Positions 20,478 to 30,661 of a stretch of DNA of 64,000 nucleotides are shown piece by piece. Origin of the DNA: Pararhizobium polonicum (GTDB lineage: Bacteria; Pseudomonadota; Alphaproteobacteria; Rhizobiales; Rhizobiaceae); assembly GCF_001687365.1 (NCBI RefSeq), contig NZ_LGLV01000011.1, forward strand, positions 1-64,000. Reading direction: 5' to 3'. Position 1 is the stretch's first letter. The number at the start of each line of letters is the position of its first letter. The notes beneath the pieces were generated by a model. The model was given only the letters and a program-made list of their open reading frames with translations, made no database searches and was not told where the DNA came from. Made by a program: the position numbers and the translations under genes.

Positions 20478-21503
20478 ATGTGCCCGAAAGATAATCATTT
20501 GCAGATACCGGATTTGTCATCCCCGTTCCGGGTTGGGCGGCTCTCCTTGCGAAACCGCGTCGTGCTTGCGCCGATGTCGGGCGTGACGGATTTGCCCTTC
20601 CGGCAGCTGGCCTGGCGGTTCGGCGCAGGCCTTGTCGTGACCGAGATGGTAGCAAGCCGCGAGCTTGTCGGCAACGCATCGGAAAGCTGGGCGCGGCTCA
20701 AGAGTTCCGGCATCGATCCGCATATGGTGCAGCTGGCGGGGCGCGAGGCCCATTGGATGGCCGAGGCGGCGAAAATTGCCGCCGGCAACGGCGCCGATAT
20801 CATCGATATCAATATGGGCTGCCCGGCCAAGAAGGTGACCGGCGGTTACTCCGGCTCCGCGCTGATGCGTGATCCCGATCATGCCCTGTCGCTGATCGAG
20901 GCGACGGTCAGGGCGGTTGATGTGCCTGTGACGCTGAAGATGCGTCTCGGCTGGGACGAGAATTCCATCAATGCACCGCTGATCGCCCGGCGGGCGCAGG
21001 AGGCTGGCGTCCAGATGATCACCATTCATGGCCGCACGCGGATGCAGTTTTATAACGGCAAGGCCGATTGGGACGCGATTCGCGCGGTTCGGGATGTGAT
21101 TTCGGTTCCGCTCGTCGCCAATGGCGATGTCACCTCCACGGCGGACGCTGCCGAAATCCTGACGCGCTCCGGTGCCGATGCGGTGATGATCGGCCGATCC
21201 AGCCAGGGTCGGCCTTGGCATGCCGGTGTGCTTGCGGGAGCGGCCGCACATCCGCAACAGGCGGAAATCGCAGACATTGTCGCCGAGCATTACGGCATGA
21301 TGCTCGAATTCTACGGCATCGATATTGGCCTGAGACATGCGCGCAAACATATCGGATGGTATCTCGACCGGTTCGCGCCGCATCTGGCGTCGCAGGAAAG
21401 GGCAGCGATCATGACGTCCACCGACGCCCATGTTGTCCTTTCCCGCGCAGTCGCAGCGATCGTCGCCGAAACCGGGCGCGAAGATGAAAAGGACGCTGCA
21501 TGA
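20478..21503 (+). CDS. dusB: tRNA-dihydrouridine synthase B (NifR3)
   Basis: FMN enzyme that reduces specific uridines in tRNA to dihydrouridine. The 341-residue protein begins with the TIM-barrel strand [15 protein letters not shown] and carries the active-site cysteine at residue 115 in [17 protein letters not shown]. Downstream are [13 protein letters not shown] and [12 protein letters not shown] for FMN phosphate binding. In rhizobia and Rhodobacter this gene, called nifR3, always heads the ntrBC operon, as here: its stop overlaps the ntrB start (ATGA). The ATG at 20478 has only a weak ribosome binding site. Confidence 0.95.
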   Translation: MCPKDNHLQIPDLSSPFRVGRLSLRNRVVLAPMSGVTDLPFRQLAWRFGAGLVVTEMVASRELVGNASESWARLKSSGIDPHMVQLAGREAHWMAEAAKIAAGNGADIIDINMGCPAKKVTGGYSGSALMRDPDHALSLIEATVRAVDVPVTLKMRLGWDENSINAPLIARRAQEAGVQMITIHGRTRMQFYNGKADWDAIRAVRDVISVPLVANGDVTSTADAAEILTRSGADAVMIGRSSQGRPWHAGVLAGAAAHPQQAEIADIVAEHYGMMLEFYGIDIGLRHARKHIGWYLDRFAPHLASQERAAIMTSTDAHVVLSRAVAAIVAETGREDEKDAA

Positions 21504-22657
21504 CCGAGAAAATACACGACGAGGACAGGAAGGTCGCGGATTCGCTGCCCATGGCGGTGCTGAACGCCATCCAGAACCCGGTGATCCTGGTCGATGAAAA
21601 TGGTCTCGTGGCCTTTGCGAACTGGGAAGCGGAGGTCTTTTTCGGGGCCAGTGCCAATTATCTCGCCCGCCATGACATCAGCGCCTTCATTCCGTTCGGA
21701 AGCCCGTTGCTGACGCTGATCGAGCAGGTTCGCGAACGCCGCGCCGCCGTCAACGAATACCGCGTCGATCTCAGTTCCCCGCGTCTTGGCGCCGACAAGC
21801 TCGTCGATCTCTATGTCGCGCCGGTTCTGTCGGAACCGGGCTCTGTGGTCATCGTCTTCCAGGAACGGTCGATGGCCGACAAGATCGACCGGCAATTGAC
21901 GCATCGCGCCGCAGCGCGGTCGGTCACCGGTCTCGCCTCGATGCTGGCCCATGAGATCAAGAACCCGCTGTCGGGCATTCGGGGGGCGGCCCAGCTTCTC
22001 GAAACGTCCGTCAATGACGAAGACCGGGCGCTGACGCGGCTGATCTGTGACGAGACGGACCGCATCGTCTCGCTGGTCGATCGCATGGAAGTGTTTTCCG
22101 ACGAGCGGCCGGTTGACCGTCATCCGGTCAACATCCATTCGGTGCTCGATCATGTGAAGGCCGTCGCCAAGGCCGGCTTTGCCCGCAAGATCCGCATTAC
22201 CGAGAATTACGACCCGTCGCTGCCGCCGGTCTATGCCAACCGCGACCAGCTGATCCAGGTCTTCCTCAATCTGATCAAAAACGCCGCCGAGGCCGTCGCC
22301 GACAAGCCGGACGGCGAGATCATGCTGACCACCGCCTACCGGCCGGGTATCCGCCTATCGGTTGCCGGAACGCGGGAAAAGATCTCGCTGCCGCTCGAAT
22401 TCTGCGTCCATGACAATGGACCGGGCGTCCCCTCCGATCTGGTGCCGCATCTGTTCGACCCGTTCATCACCACCAAGACCAATGGTTCAGGCCTTGGCCT
22501 TGCGCTGGTCGCCAAGATCATCGGCGGCCATGGCGGCATTGTCGAATGTGACAGCCAGTCGAACCGCACGACATTTCGCGTTCTGATGCCCGCGTCGAAA
22601 GGACCGACGGCCGAAGACAGCGAGCCACTGACCATCATAAAAGGACAATCCCGATGA
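21500..22657 (+). CDS. ntrB: Nitrogen regulation sensor kinase NtrB
   Basis: Soluble histidine kinase of the nitrogen-stress system. A PAS domain occupies about residues 15-125. The dimerisation/phosphotransfer helix has the HEIKNPLSG block with phospho-accepting His151. The ATPase domain shows the N box (LIKNAAEAV), the G1 box HDNGPGVP and the G2 box GSGLGLAL. With PII protein bound it dephosphorylates NtrC; under nitrogen limitation it phosphorylates it. It overlaps dusB upstream and ntrC downstream by 4 nt each. It is 385 residues long with no transmembrane segment, as expected. Confidence 0.96.
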   Translation: MTEKIHDEDRKVADSLPMAVLNAIQNPVILVDENGLVAFANWEAEVFFGASANYLARHDISAFIPFGSPLLTLIEQVRERRAAVNEYRVDLSSPRLGADKLVDLYVAPVLSEPGSVVIVFQERSMADKIDRQLTHRAAARSVTGLASMLAHEIKNPLSGIRGAAQLLETSVNDEDRALTRLICDETDRIVSLVDRMEVFSDERPVDRHPVNIHSVLDHVKAVAKAGFARKIRITENYDPSLPPVYANRDQLIQVFLNLIKNAAEAVADKPDGEIMLTTAYRPGIRLSVAGTREKISLPLEFCVHDNGPGVPSDLVPHLFDPFITTKTNGSGLGLALVAKIIGGHGGIVECDSQSNRTTFRVLMPASKGPTAEDSEPLTIIKGQSR

Positions 22658-24108
22658 CTGGCGCCACTATCCTCGTCGCTGACGACGACGCTGCCATCCG
22701 CACTGTGCTCAACCAGGCGCTCAGCCGCGCCGGCTATGACGTCCGTATCACCTCGAACGCCGCCACCTTGTGGCGGTGGATATCGGCGGGTGACGGCGAT
22801 CTCGTCGTCACCGACGTGGTCATGCCGGACGAGAATGCCTTTGATCTCCTGCCGCGCATCAAGAAGGCGCGTCCCGATCTGCCGGTTTTGGTGATGAGTG
22901 CCCAGAACACCTTCATGACGGCGATCAAGGCCTCGGAAAAAGGCGCCTATGATTACCTGCCCAAGCCTTTCGACCTGACCGAACTGATCGCCATCATCGG
23001 CCGGGCGCTGGCCGAGCCCAAGCGCAAGCCGGTCAAGCTGGAGGACGATCCGCAGGACGGCATGCCTCTGGTCGGCCGTTCTGCCGCCATGCAGGAGATC
23101 TACCGGGTTCTGGCGCGTCTGATGCAGACCGACCTGACGCTGATGATCACCGGCGAATCCGGCACCGGCAAGGAACTGGTTGCCAAGGCGCTGCACGACT
23201 ACGGCAAGCGCCGCAACGGGCCGTTCGTTGCCATCAACATGGCGGCGATCCCGCGCGATCTGATCGAATCGGAACTGTTCGGCCATGAGAAGGGTGCCTT
23301 CACCGGCGCGCAGAATCGCTCGACAGGCCGCTTCGAGCAGGCGGAAGGCGGCACGCTGTTCCTCGACGAAATCGGCGATATGCCGATGGATGCGCAGACC
23401 AGGCTGCTGCGCGTGCTGCAGCAGGGCGAATACACGACGGTCGGCGGACGCACGCCGATCCGCTCCGACGTGCGCATTGTCGCCGCCACCAACAAGGACC
23501 TGAAGCAGTCGATCAATCAGGGCCTGTTCCGCGAGGATCTCTATTACCGCCTGAACGTCGTGCCGCTGCGCCTGCCGCCGCTGCGCGATCGTGCTGAGGA
23601 TATTCCCGATCTCGTTCGCCATTTCGTCCAGCAGGCCGAAAAGGAAGGCCTTGACGTCAAGCGCTTCGATCAGGAAGCGCTGGAGCTGATGAAGGCTCAC
23701 CCCTGGCCCGGCAACGTCCGCGAGCTTGAAAACGTCGTGCGCCGCCTGACCGCGCTCTATCCGCAGGACGTGATCACCCGCGAGATCATCGAAAGCGAAT
23801 TGCGCTCGGACATTCCCGACAGTCCGATCGAAAAGACGTCGAGCCGCTCCGGTTCGATGTCGATCTCGCAAGCCGTGGAAGAGAACATGCGGCAGTATTT
23901 TGCCGGGTTCGGCGATGGGCTGCCGCCGGCCGGACTTTACGACCGCGTGCTGGCCGAAATGGAGTATCCGCTGATTCTGGCGGCCTTGACGGCAACGCGC
24001 GGCAATCAGATCAAGGCCGCCGATCTGCTGGGCCTGAACAGGAACACGCTTCGCAAGAAAATCCGCGAGCTTGGCGTTTCCGTTTACCGCAGCTCACGCA
24101 GCGCTTGA
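22654..24108 (+). CDS. ntrC: Nitrogen regulator NtrC (sigma-54 activator)
   Basis: Response regulator that activates sigma-54 promoters of nitrogen-assimilation genes when phosphorylated by NtrB. In order it has a receiver domain (acidic pocket Asp residues near 10-12, phospho-acceptor Asp54, Lys near 104), an AAA+ domain with Walker A GESGTGKE at 167-174, the GAFTGA loop that contacts sigma-54, a Walker B region FLDEIGDM, and a C-terminal Fis-type helix-turn-helix ([20 protein letters not shown]). It is 484 residues long. The gene is followed by a 208-bp gap, so ntrYX may have its own promoter. Confidence 0.97.
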   Translation: MTGATILVADDDAAIRTVLNQALSRAGYDVRITSNAATLWRWISAGDGDLVVTDVVMPDENAFDLLPRIKKARPDLPVLVMSAQNTFMTAIKASEKGAYDYLPKPFDLTELIAIIGRALAEPKRKPVKLEDDPQDGMPLVGRSAAMQEIYRVLARLMQTDLTLMITGESGTGKELVAKALHDYGKRRNGPFVAINMAAIPRDLIESELFGHEKGAFTGAQNRSTGRFEQAEGGTLFLDEIGDMPMDAQTRLLRVLQQGEYTTVGGRTPIRSDVRIVAATNKDLKQSINQGLFREDLYYRLNVVPLRLPPLRDRAEDIPDLVRHFVQQAEKEGLDVKRFDQEALELMKAHPWPGNVRELENVVRRLTALYPQDVITREIIESELRSDIPDSPIEKTSSRSGSMSISQAVEENMRQYFAGFGDGLPPAGLYDRVLAEMEYPLILAALTATRGNQIKAADLLGLNRNTLRKKIRELGVSVYRSSRSA

Positions 24109-24316
24109 CTTCACACCGGGAAGCGTTGCATTTTCGCCACAATATGTTGCTTTGAAAGCACACGGATGACAGCCTGTCATTCGTTGGATCCGATTTTTTG
24201 GCATGTGGAAGCACGGCGCCAGCAAGATCCAGTGCGGTCATTTTCTTGGCCATGGAGCGTAAAATGCCCGCCGCTTTCCTCTGGAGAGCGCCGCCGGGTC
24301 GGGGGATGCATTTCTG

Positions 24317-26590
24317 ATGGCCGAAGGGCTGATTGTGCCGCTGGAGAAGGACGAGGTTGCGATCGTTGGTCACGACCGACGCGCGTCTTTTGCGTTTCCG
24401 GGCCTGTTGCTGGCAATCGGCGCGCTGGCCTGCGCGATCGTATCCTTGCTGGTGCTTCTCGGCTTGACGCCGATCAAGCCCGAAACCAACATCATCATCG
24501 GTTCGGCCTCGATCAACGCGCTGTTCGTCATCGGGCTGCTCTTCCTGATTGGCCGCGAGATATTGCGCCTTCTGAAGGCCCGCAACCGGGGCAGGGCGGC
24601 GGCCCGGCTGCATGTGCGCATCGTCGCCCTGTTCTCGATCGTTGCGATCACGCCGGCCATTCTGGTGGCGATCTTCGCCAGCATTACGCTCGATGTCGGC
24701 CTTGATCGCTGGTTTTCGCTGCGCACGCAATCGATCGTCAGTTCCTCGCTCGATGTGGCGCAGGCCTATGTGCTGGAGAATGCCAGCTATCTTCAGGGCC
24801 AGACAGTGTCGATGGCCAATGATCTGGAGCGCAACCGCCAGCTCTACAGTCTCGACCGGACCGGTTTCGTCGAACTGATGACGCGGCAGGCGCGCGGGCG
24901 CGGCATGCTTGGCGCCTTCCTGGTGCGGGCGGACGGAACGCCCATCCTTCAGGCGAACATCCCGACCGAGCGGCCGCTGCCGGCCATTCCGAGAGATGCG
25001 CTGCTCAGCACCGTGTCCGGCCAGCCCACCCTCATTCCGCCCGGTATCACCAACCTCGTCGGTGCGATCATTCCGATCGACAACATCGACGGTGCCTATC
25101 TCTACACCGTTCGCAGCGTCGATCCGAAGGTCATGCGCTCGATGCGGCTGATGGAGGAGAACACTGCCGAATACAAGAATCTCGAGGCTGGCCGTACATC
25201 GTTGCAGGTCGCATTCGGGGTGCTCTATCTCGGTTTCGCGCTGATCGTGCTGTTGGCCGCGATCTGGACCGCGATCGCGGTTGCCGACCGGATCGTCCGG
25301 CCGATCCGGCTGTTGATCGGCGCGGCCGATAGCGTGGCGACCGGTAATCTGAACGTCATCGTGCCGGTGCATGCGGTCGATGGCGATGTCGGCAGCCTGT
25401 CGCGTACCTTCAACAAGATGATCGCCGAAATCCGCACGCAGCGGGACCAGATCCTTGAGGCAAAGGACGAGATGGACGACCGGCGCCGGTTCATCGAAGC
25501 GGTGCTGTCCGGCGTGACAGCCGCCGTGATCGGCGTCGAGGACGACCGGCGCATCACCATTGCCAATCCGTCGTCGGAGCATTTCCTGTCGCGCACCACG
25601 CTGGAACTGGTCGGCGAAAGGCTCGCCGACGTGGCGCCTGAAATCGAACAGGTGCTCAACGAAGCCGCCAGCCGCCATCGCAACGATTACCGCAAGCAGA
25701 TCAACATCATGCGCGGCGGCACCGAGCGGACGCTGAACGTGCAGGTGACGCGCGAGGAATCGCACGATGCCAAGGATTCCTACGTCATCACCGTCGATGA
25801 CATTACCGACCTCGTGATCGCGCAGCGCTCGACCGCCTGGGCCGACGTCGCCCGCCGCATCGCCCATGAAATCAAGAACCCGCTGACGCCGATCCAGCTG
25901 TCGGCCGAGCGCCTGAAGCGCCGCTACGGCAAGCAGATCAACCAGGACGACCGGGCCGTGTTCGACCAGTGTACGGATACCATCGTTCGCCAGGTCGAGG
26001 ATATCGGCCGCATGGTCGATGAATTCTCCGGTTTCGCACGCATGCCGAAACCGACGAAGGAGCAGGCCGATCTGCGCAATATCCTGAAGGACGCGATCTT
26101 CCTGCGCGAGATGGGCAATACCCATGTGACCTTCATCCGAGATCTCGGCGAAGAGCCGCTCGACGGCACCTTCGACAGCCGCATGCTCGGTCAGGCTTTC
26201 GGCAACATCATCAAGAACGCGGTCGAGGCGATCGAAGCCTTGCCGGCCGATGCCGTGCGTGGCGAACATACGGTGATGGTGCGCTCGCGCCGGAATGAAA
26301 CCAGTGGCCGGTTCGTTATCGATATCATCGACAACGGCAAGGGGCTGCCGACCGAAAATCGCCATCGCATTCTCGAGCCCTATATGACCATGCGGGAAAA
26401 GGGCACCGGCCTTGGCCTCGCGATCGTCAAGAAGATCATCGAGGATCATGGCGGGCTATTGGAACTGCATGACGCACCCGCCGATTTCGATCGCGGCCAG
26501 GGCGCCATGATTCGCATTCTTTTGCCGCCGGCCGGACAGGGCGGCGGCAATGAAGACAGACAGGATAAGGATACTTCCTATGGCGGCTGA
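24317..26590 (+). CDS. ntrY: Membrane sensor kinase NtrY
   Basis: A 757-residue inner-membrane histidine kinase. Three hydrophobic segments lie near residues 25-48, 62-82 and 100-125. A periplasmic domain follows to about 295, then a fourth helix (about 297-318), a HAMP domain, a PAS domain near residues 390-490, the phospho-acceptor His517 in HEIKNPLTPIQ, and the ATPase domain with the G boxes IIDNGKGLP and GTGLGLAIVKK. It pairs with NtrX. In alphaproteobacteria the pair is tied to nitrogen metabolism, redox sensing and envelope functions. The 3' end overlaps ntrX by 11 nt. Confidence 0.95.
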   Translation: MAEGLIVPLEKDEVAIVGHDRRASFAFPGLLLAIGALACAIVSLLVLLGLTPIKPETNIIIGSASINALFVIGLLFLIGREILRLLKARNRGRAAARLHVRIVALFSIVAITPAILVAIFASITLDVGLDRWFSLRTQSIVSSSLDVAQAYVLENASYLQGQTVSMANDLERNRQLYSLDRTGFVELMTRQARGRGMLGAFLVRADGTPILQANIPTERPLPAIPRDALLSTVSGQPTLIPPGITNLVGAIIPIDNIDGAYLYTVRSVDPKVMRSMRLMEENTAEYKNLEAGRTSLQVAFGVLYLGFALIVLLAAIWTAIAVADRIVRPIRLLIGAADSVATGNLNVIVPVHAVDGDVGSLSRTFNKMIAEIRTQRDQILEAKDEMDDRRRFIEAVLSGVTAAVIGVEDDRRITIANPSSEHFLSRTTLELVGERLADVAPEIEQVLNEAASRHRNDYRKQINIMRGGTERTLNVQVTREESHDAKDSYVITVDDITDLVIAQRSTAWADVARRIAHEIKNPLTPIQLSAERLKRRYGKQINQDDRAVFDQCTDTIVRQVEDIGRMVDEFSGFARMPKPTKEQADLRNILKDAIFLREMGNTHVTFIRDLGEEPLDGTFDSRMLGQAFGNIIKNAVEAIEALPADAVRGEHTVMVRSRRNETSGRFVIDIIDNGKGLPTENRHRILEPYMTMREKGTGLGLAIVKKIIEDHGGLLELHDAPADFDRGQGAMIRILLPPAGQGGGNEDRQDKDTSYGG

Positions 26591-27944
26591 CATTCTGGTT
26601 GTGGACGACGAGGAGGACATTCGTGAGATCGTCTCCGGCATTCTGTCCGACGAGGGCCACGAGACCCGCACGGCATTCGACAGCGATAGTGCTCTTGCCG
26701 CCATCAGCGACCGCGTGCCGCGCCTTGTCTTTCTCGACATCTGGATGCAAGGCAGCCGTCTTGACGGTCTGGCGCTGCTCGACGAGATCAAGAGCCGCTA
26801 TCCCGACCTGCCAGTGGTGATGATTTCCGGGCACGGCAATATCGAGACCGCCGTTTCGGCGATCCGCCGCGGTGCCTATGATTTCATCGAGAAGCCATTC
26901 AAGGCGGACCGGCTGATCCTGATCGCCGAGCGGGCACTGGAAAATTCCAAGCTCAAGAAGGAAGTCACCGAGCTGAAGAAGCGCTCGGGCGATCCCGTCG
27001 AACTGATCGGAACCTCCGTTGCCGTCTCGCAGTTGCGCCAGACCATCGAGAAGGTTGCGCCGACCAACAGCCGCATCATGATCCACGGCCCGTCAGGCTC
27101 CGGCAAGGAACTGGTCGCCCGCATGATCCACCGCAAGTCTTCGCGCGCCGGCGGTCCCTTCGTGGCGCTGAATGCGGCCGCGATCACGCCGGACCGCATG
27201 GAAATGGCGCTGTTCGGCACGGAAGGAACGCCCGGCCAATCGCGCAAGACCGGCGCGCTCGAAGAGGCCCATGGCGGCATTCTCTATCTTGACGAAGTCG
27301 GCGAGATGCCGCGCGAGACACAGAACAAGATCCTGCGCGTGCTGGTCGATCAGCAGTTCGAGCGGGTCGGCGGCTCCAAGCGCGTCAAGGTCGATGTCCG
27401 CATCATCTCCTCGACGGCCTACAATCTCGAAAGCCAGATTGCCGAGGGCGCCTTTCGCGAGGATCTCTATCACCGTCTGGCGGTCATTCCCGTGCGTGTG
27501 CCGGCGCTGGCCGAACGGCGCGAGGACATTCCGTTCCTGGTCGACATGTTCATGCGCCAGGTCAGCGAGCAGGCCGGCATCCGTACCCGCAAGATCGGCG
27601 ATGACGCCCTGGCCGTTCTGCAGTCGCATGACTGGCCGGGTAATATCCGCCAGCTGCGCAACAATATCGAGCGCCTGATGATTCTCGCCCGCAGCGACGG
27701 TCCGGATACGGCGATTTCGGCCGATATGCTGCCGAGCGAAGTGGGTGACAGCTTGCCGAAGATTTCGGCGCAGGGCGATCATCACATCATGACGCTGCCG
27801 CTGCGGGAAGCGCGCGAGATGTTCGAGAGGGACTACCTGATTGCCCAGATCAACCGTTTCGGCGGCAATATTTCGCGCACGGCGGAGTTTGTCGGCATGG
27901 AGCGCTCGGCGCTGCACCGGAAACTGAAATCGCTCGGCGTTTAA
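26580..27944 (+). CDS. ntrX: Response regulator NtrX
   Basis: A 454-residue NtrC-like regulator and partner of NtrY. The receiver domain holds acidic residues near 9-11 and phospho-acceptor Asp53. The AAA+ domain has Walker A GPSGSGKE at 170-177 and LYLDEVGEM as Walker B. The C-terminal Fis-type helix-turn-helix is recognisable in the last 45 residues. The sigma-54-contacting GAFTGA loop found in NtrC is missing; the equivalent stretch reads FGTEGTPGQSRKTGALEE. The protein therefore probably does not open sigma-54 promoters and may act with the housekeeping sigma factor. The start at 26580 is chosen because it places VVDDEED at the normal receiver position. Confidence 0.95.
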   Translation: MAADILVVDDEEDIREIVSGILSDEGHETRTAFDSDSALAAISDRVPRLVFLDIWMQGSRLDGLALLDEIKSRYPDLPVVMISGHGNIETAVSAIRRGAYDFIEKPFKADRLILIAERALENSKLKKEVTELKKRSGDPVELIGTSVAVSQLRQTIEKVAPTNSRIMIHGPSGSGKELVARMIHRKSSRAGGPFVALNAAAITPDRMEMALFGTEGTPGQSRKTGALEEAHGGILYLDEVGEMPRETQNKILRVLVDQQFERVGGSKRVKVDVRIISSTAYNLESQIAEGAFREDLYHRLAVIPVRVPALAERREDIPFLVDMFMRQVSEQAGIRTRKIGDDALAVLQSHDWPGNIRQLRNNIERLMILARSDGPDTAISADMLPSEVGDSLPKISAQGDHHIMTLPLREAREMFERDYLIAQINRFGGNISRTAEFVGMERSALHRKLKSLGV

Positions 27945-27976
27945 CGTATATTCCATCCTTCCAAGACAGGTCATCT

Positions 27977-28840
27977 ATGTCGAGAATTGCCTATGTCAAC
28001 GGCGCTTATCAGCGTCATGCCGAAGCCGCTGTCCATGTCGAGGATCGGGGCTTCCAGTTCGCCGACGGCGTCTATGAAGTCTGCGAGGTCCGCCACGGCT
28101 TCATCGTCGATCTGACGCGCCATCTCGACCGTCTCGACCGGTCGTTGCGGGAGTTGCGGATCGCATGGCCGATGACTCGCGCGGCACTTGTTGTCGTCAT
28201 TCGCGAGGTCTTGCGGCGCAACCGGGTGCGCAACGGGCTGTTCTATTTGCAGGTGACGCGCGGAGCGGCACGCCGGGATCACGTTTTTCCCGCAGACGGA
28301 ACGCCATCGACGATCGTCGTGACGGCGAAGAGAACCGACACTTCGGCCATCGCCAAAAAGAATGCGGTTGGCATCAGCGCCATCACGGTGCCTGAAAACC
28401 GTTGGGACCGCGTCGACATCAAGTCCGTCGGCCTGCTGCCGAATGTGCTGGCCCGCCAGGCCGCCAAGGAGGAGGGCGCCCAGGAGGCGATCTTCATCGA
28501 TCCGGATGGCACGGTGAAGGAAGGGGCGGCGACCAATGTCTGGATCGTCGACAAGGATGGCAGGCTGCGGACGCGTCATGCCGATCACGGCATCCTGCGC
28601 GGCATAACCCGCACGACGCTTGCCGATGTGACGGCCGCGATCGGGCTGGAGATTGTCGAGCAGGCCTTTTCGGTCGAAGAGATGCTCGAAGCGCGGGAAG
28701 TCTTCATCACCGCTGCCACCAGCATCTGCTTTCCTGTCGTGACTGTTAACGGTAAAACCGTCGCCAATGGCCATCCCGGCAGCGTGTCACAGAAAATTCG
28801 TGAAGCCTTTTTCGACATTGCGGAAAAGACCGCGATTTGA
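27977..28840 (+). CDS. D-amino-acid aminotransferase (PLP fold type IV)
   Basis: A 287-residue class IV aminotransferase resembling D-alanine transaminase. It interconverts D-amino acids and 2-oxo acids with pyridoxal phosphate bound at Lys149 (DIKSVGLLPNVLA). Other blocks are YVNGAYQRHAEAAVHVEDRG at the N-terminus, FYLQVTRG, EAIFIDPDGTVKEGAATNVW and the phosphate-cup ITRTTLADV. Some family members are branched-chain aminotransferases or aminodeoxychorismate lyases, but the HVEDRGFQFADGVYE start favours the D-specific type. It sits between ntrX and hfq, 32 nt after ntrX, a conserved rhizobial order. Confidence 0.88.
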   Translation: MSRIAYVNGAYQRHAEAAVHVEDRGFQFADGVYEVCEVRHGFIVDLTRHLDRLDRSLRELRIAWPMTRAALVVVIREVLRRNRVRNGLFYLQVTRGAARRDHVFPADGTPSTIVVTAKRTDTSAIAKKNAVGISAITVPENRWDRVDIKSVGLLPNVLARQAAKEEGAQEAIFIDPDGTVKEGAATNVWIVDKDGRLRTRHADHGILRGITRTTLADVTAAIGLEIVEQAFSVEEMLEAREVFITAATSICFPVVTVNGKTVANGHPGSVSQKIREAFFDIAEKTAI

Positions 28841-28902
28841 TACCAAATCCGGGGGGACGCTTTAAAGACTGGTTTTTTTCAGCGTTCGGGCTATTCAGAT
28901 CG

Positions 28903-28908
28903 TATAAT
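28903..28908 (+). promoter_or_regulatory. Candidate -10 element of hfq
   Basis: A perfect TATAAT lies 44 nt before the hfq start in the 111-bp gap after the aminotransferase gene. No good -35 hexamer is seen at the right distance, so only the -10 is proposed. Confidence 0.4.
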
Positions 28909-28951
28909 CAACCGGTTAAATCGGACCGGACAATAAGAAAGAAGCGGCGCT

Positions 28952-29194
28952 ATGGCGGAACGTTCTCAGAACTTGCAGGATCTTTTTCTCAACACCGTCC
29001 GCAAGCAGAAGATATCTCTGACGATATTTCTTATCAATGGTGTGAAACTGACGGGCGTCGTCACGTCTTTTGACAATTTTTGTGTCCTTTTGCGGCGTGA
29101 CGGGCATTCCCAGCTCGTATACAAGCACGCCATCTCGACAATCATGCCGGGCCAGCCGATGCAGATGTTCGAGAGCGAAGAATCCGCATCCTGA
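28952..29194 (+). CDS. hfq: RNA chaperone Hfq
   Basis: An 80-residue Sm-like protein that forms a hexameric ring, anneals small RNAs to target mRNAs and affects nif and stress gene expression in rhizobia. It shows the Sm1 strand region [20 protein letters not shown], the [14 protein letters not shown] block, and the Sm2 motif with YKHAIST at the proximal RNA-binding face. The acidic C-terminal tail is short, as in other alphaproteobacteria. The reading frame downstream of its stop stays open into hflX, with which it forms the usual hfq-hflX pair. Confidence 0.98.
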   Translation: MAERSQNLQDLFLNTVRKQKISLTIFLINGVKLTGVVTSFDNFCVLLRRDGHSQLVYKHAISTIMPGQPMQMFESEESAS

Positions 29195-29272
29195 CGGGAT
29201 ACAAGACACATTACCAAACGTGATCCAAAATCGGCGTCGATCATCCCGGAGCTTGAAAAGCTGCGCGACGAC

Positions 29273-30598
29273 ATGCGCGCCGTCGTCATCGTCCCCGTCC
29301 TGAAAAAGACCGGCAGACAGAATGCGGAAATCATTGCCGCGACCTCGACCCGCAGCGACGAAAGCCGGCTGGAAGAGACGATCGGGCTGGCGCTCGCCAT
29401 CGATCTGGAGGTCGTGCACGGCATGATCGTGCCGGTCGCCCAGCCCAAGCCAGGCACGCTGCTTGGAAGCGGCAAGATCGAGGAGATCGGCCATCTCTTG
29501 AGCGAGCACAATGCCGGTCTCGTCATCATCGATCATCCGTTGACGCCCGTGCAGCAGCGCAATCTCGAAAAGGAATGGAACTGCAAGGTCATCGACCGGA
29601 CCGGTCTCATCCTGGAAATCTTCGGCCGCCGCGCTTCCACCAAGGAAGGCACGCTGCAGGTCGAACTTGCCCATCTGAATTACCAGAAGGGCCGACTGGT
29701 GCGCAGCTGGACCCACTTGGAACGCCAGCGCGGTGGCGCCGGTTTCATGGGGGGGCCCGGTGAAACCCAGATCGAAGCCGACCGCCGGCTGCTGCAGGAA
29801 AAGATCGTCAAGCTGGAAAAAGAGCTTGAGCAGGTCCGTCGTACCCGCCAGTTGCACCGCGCCAAGCGCAAGAAGGTGCCGCACCCGATCGTCGCCCTTG
29901 TCGGCTATACCAATGCCGGAAAATCGACCCTGTTCAACCGCATCACCGGTGCGGGCGTGCTGGCCGAAGACATGCTGTTTGCCACGCTCGATCCGACGCT
30001 GCGACGCATGAAGCTGCCGCATGGGCGTATGGTCATGCTGTCCGATACGGTTGGCTTCATCTCCGACCTGCCGACGCATCTCGTTGCCGCCTTCCGCGCG
30101 ACGCTGGAAGAGGTGCTGGAAGCCGACCTGATCCTGCACGTGCGCGATCTCGCCGATCCCGACAATCAGGTGCAGGCACAAGACGTGCTGCGCATCCTCA
30201 CCGATCTCGGCATCGATGAGAAGGCTCGCTCCGAGCGCATCATTGAAATCTGGAACAAGATTGATCTGCTGGATGCCGAAGCGCATGACAGTCTCGCCCA
30301 GAAGGCCGTCAACAGCGAGAATACCGTCGCGGTTTCGGCCGTGACAGGCGAGGGCGTTGATCATCTGCTTGATGAGATCAACAAGCGGCTGTCCGGCGTG
30401 CTGATGGAATGCAACGTCGTCCTGCCGGCTGACAAGCTGCAACTGCTGTCTTGGGTCTACGAACACACGATGGTCGACGGCCGGGAAGACATGGAGGACG
30501 GCTCGGTGAGCCTTGATCTCCGCATGACGCCAAGCGAATCGGAAGAACTGGATCGCCGCCTCGGCAACGGTCCGAAAGCGGCCGGGCAGGACTGGTAG
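29273..30598 (+). CDS. hflX: Ribosome-associated GTPase HflX
   Basis: A 441-residue GTPase that splits stalled or stressed 70S ribosomes. An N-terminal nucleotide-binding-like domain (about residues 1-180, with a GSGKIEEI block) is followed by a coiled coil and the G domain. G1 is GYTNAGKST at residues 211-219, then DTVGFISDLP (G3) and NKIDLLD (G4). The ATG 29273 is the first standard start, but the frame is open and protein-like back to a possible ATT start at 29210 (ITKRDPKSASIIPELEKL), so up to 21 more residues may be translated. It lies 78 nt after hfq. Confidence 0.95.
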   Translation: MRAVVIVPVLKKTGRQNAEIIAATSTRSDESRLEETIGLALAIDLEVVHGMIVPVAQPKPGTLLGSGKIEEIGHLLSEHNAGLVIIDHPLTPVQQRNLEKEWNCKVIDRTGLILEIFGRRASTKEGTLQVELAHLNYQKGRLVRSWTHLERQRGGAGFMGGPGETQIEADRRLLQEKIVKLEKELEQVRRTRQLHRAKRKKVPHPIVALVGYTNAGKSTLFNRITGAGVLAEDMLFATLDPTLRRMKLPHGRMVMLSDTVGFISDLPTHLVAAFRATLEEVLEADLILHVRDLADPDNQVQAQDVLRILTDLGIDEKARSERIIEIWNKIDLLDAEAHDSLAQKAVNSENTVAVSAVTGEGVDHLLDEINKRLSGVLMECNVVLPADKLQLLSWVYEHTMVDGREDMEDGSVSLDLRMTPSESEELDRRLGNGPKAAGQDW

Positions 30599-30612
30599 CG
30601 TTGACATTGGCC

Positions 30613-30661
30613 TGACGTAACGGGATTCCGTTACGTCGATGGAACGGATCCCGTTACGTCA
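30613..30661. terminator. Triple inverted repeat between convergent hflX and mazG
   Basis: TGACGTAACGGGA (30613-30625) has an exact 13-bp inverted copy, TCCCGTTACGTCA (30649-30661), and a closer 10-bp inverted copy, CCGTTACGTC (30628-30637). The first arm can thus pair with either partner, giving two alternative hairpins. The element sits between convergent genes and includes the mazG stop codon. A bidirectional terminator is the likeliest role, but it lacks a T run. Confidence 0.55.

Noticed and set aside
24011-26449. Long minus-strand frame opposite ntrY
   Set aside because: It is antisense to an unmistakable histidine kinase and has no start signal or recognisable motif.
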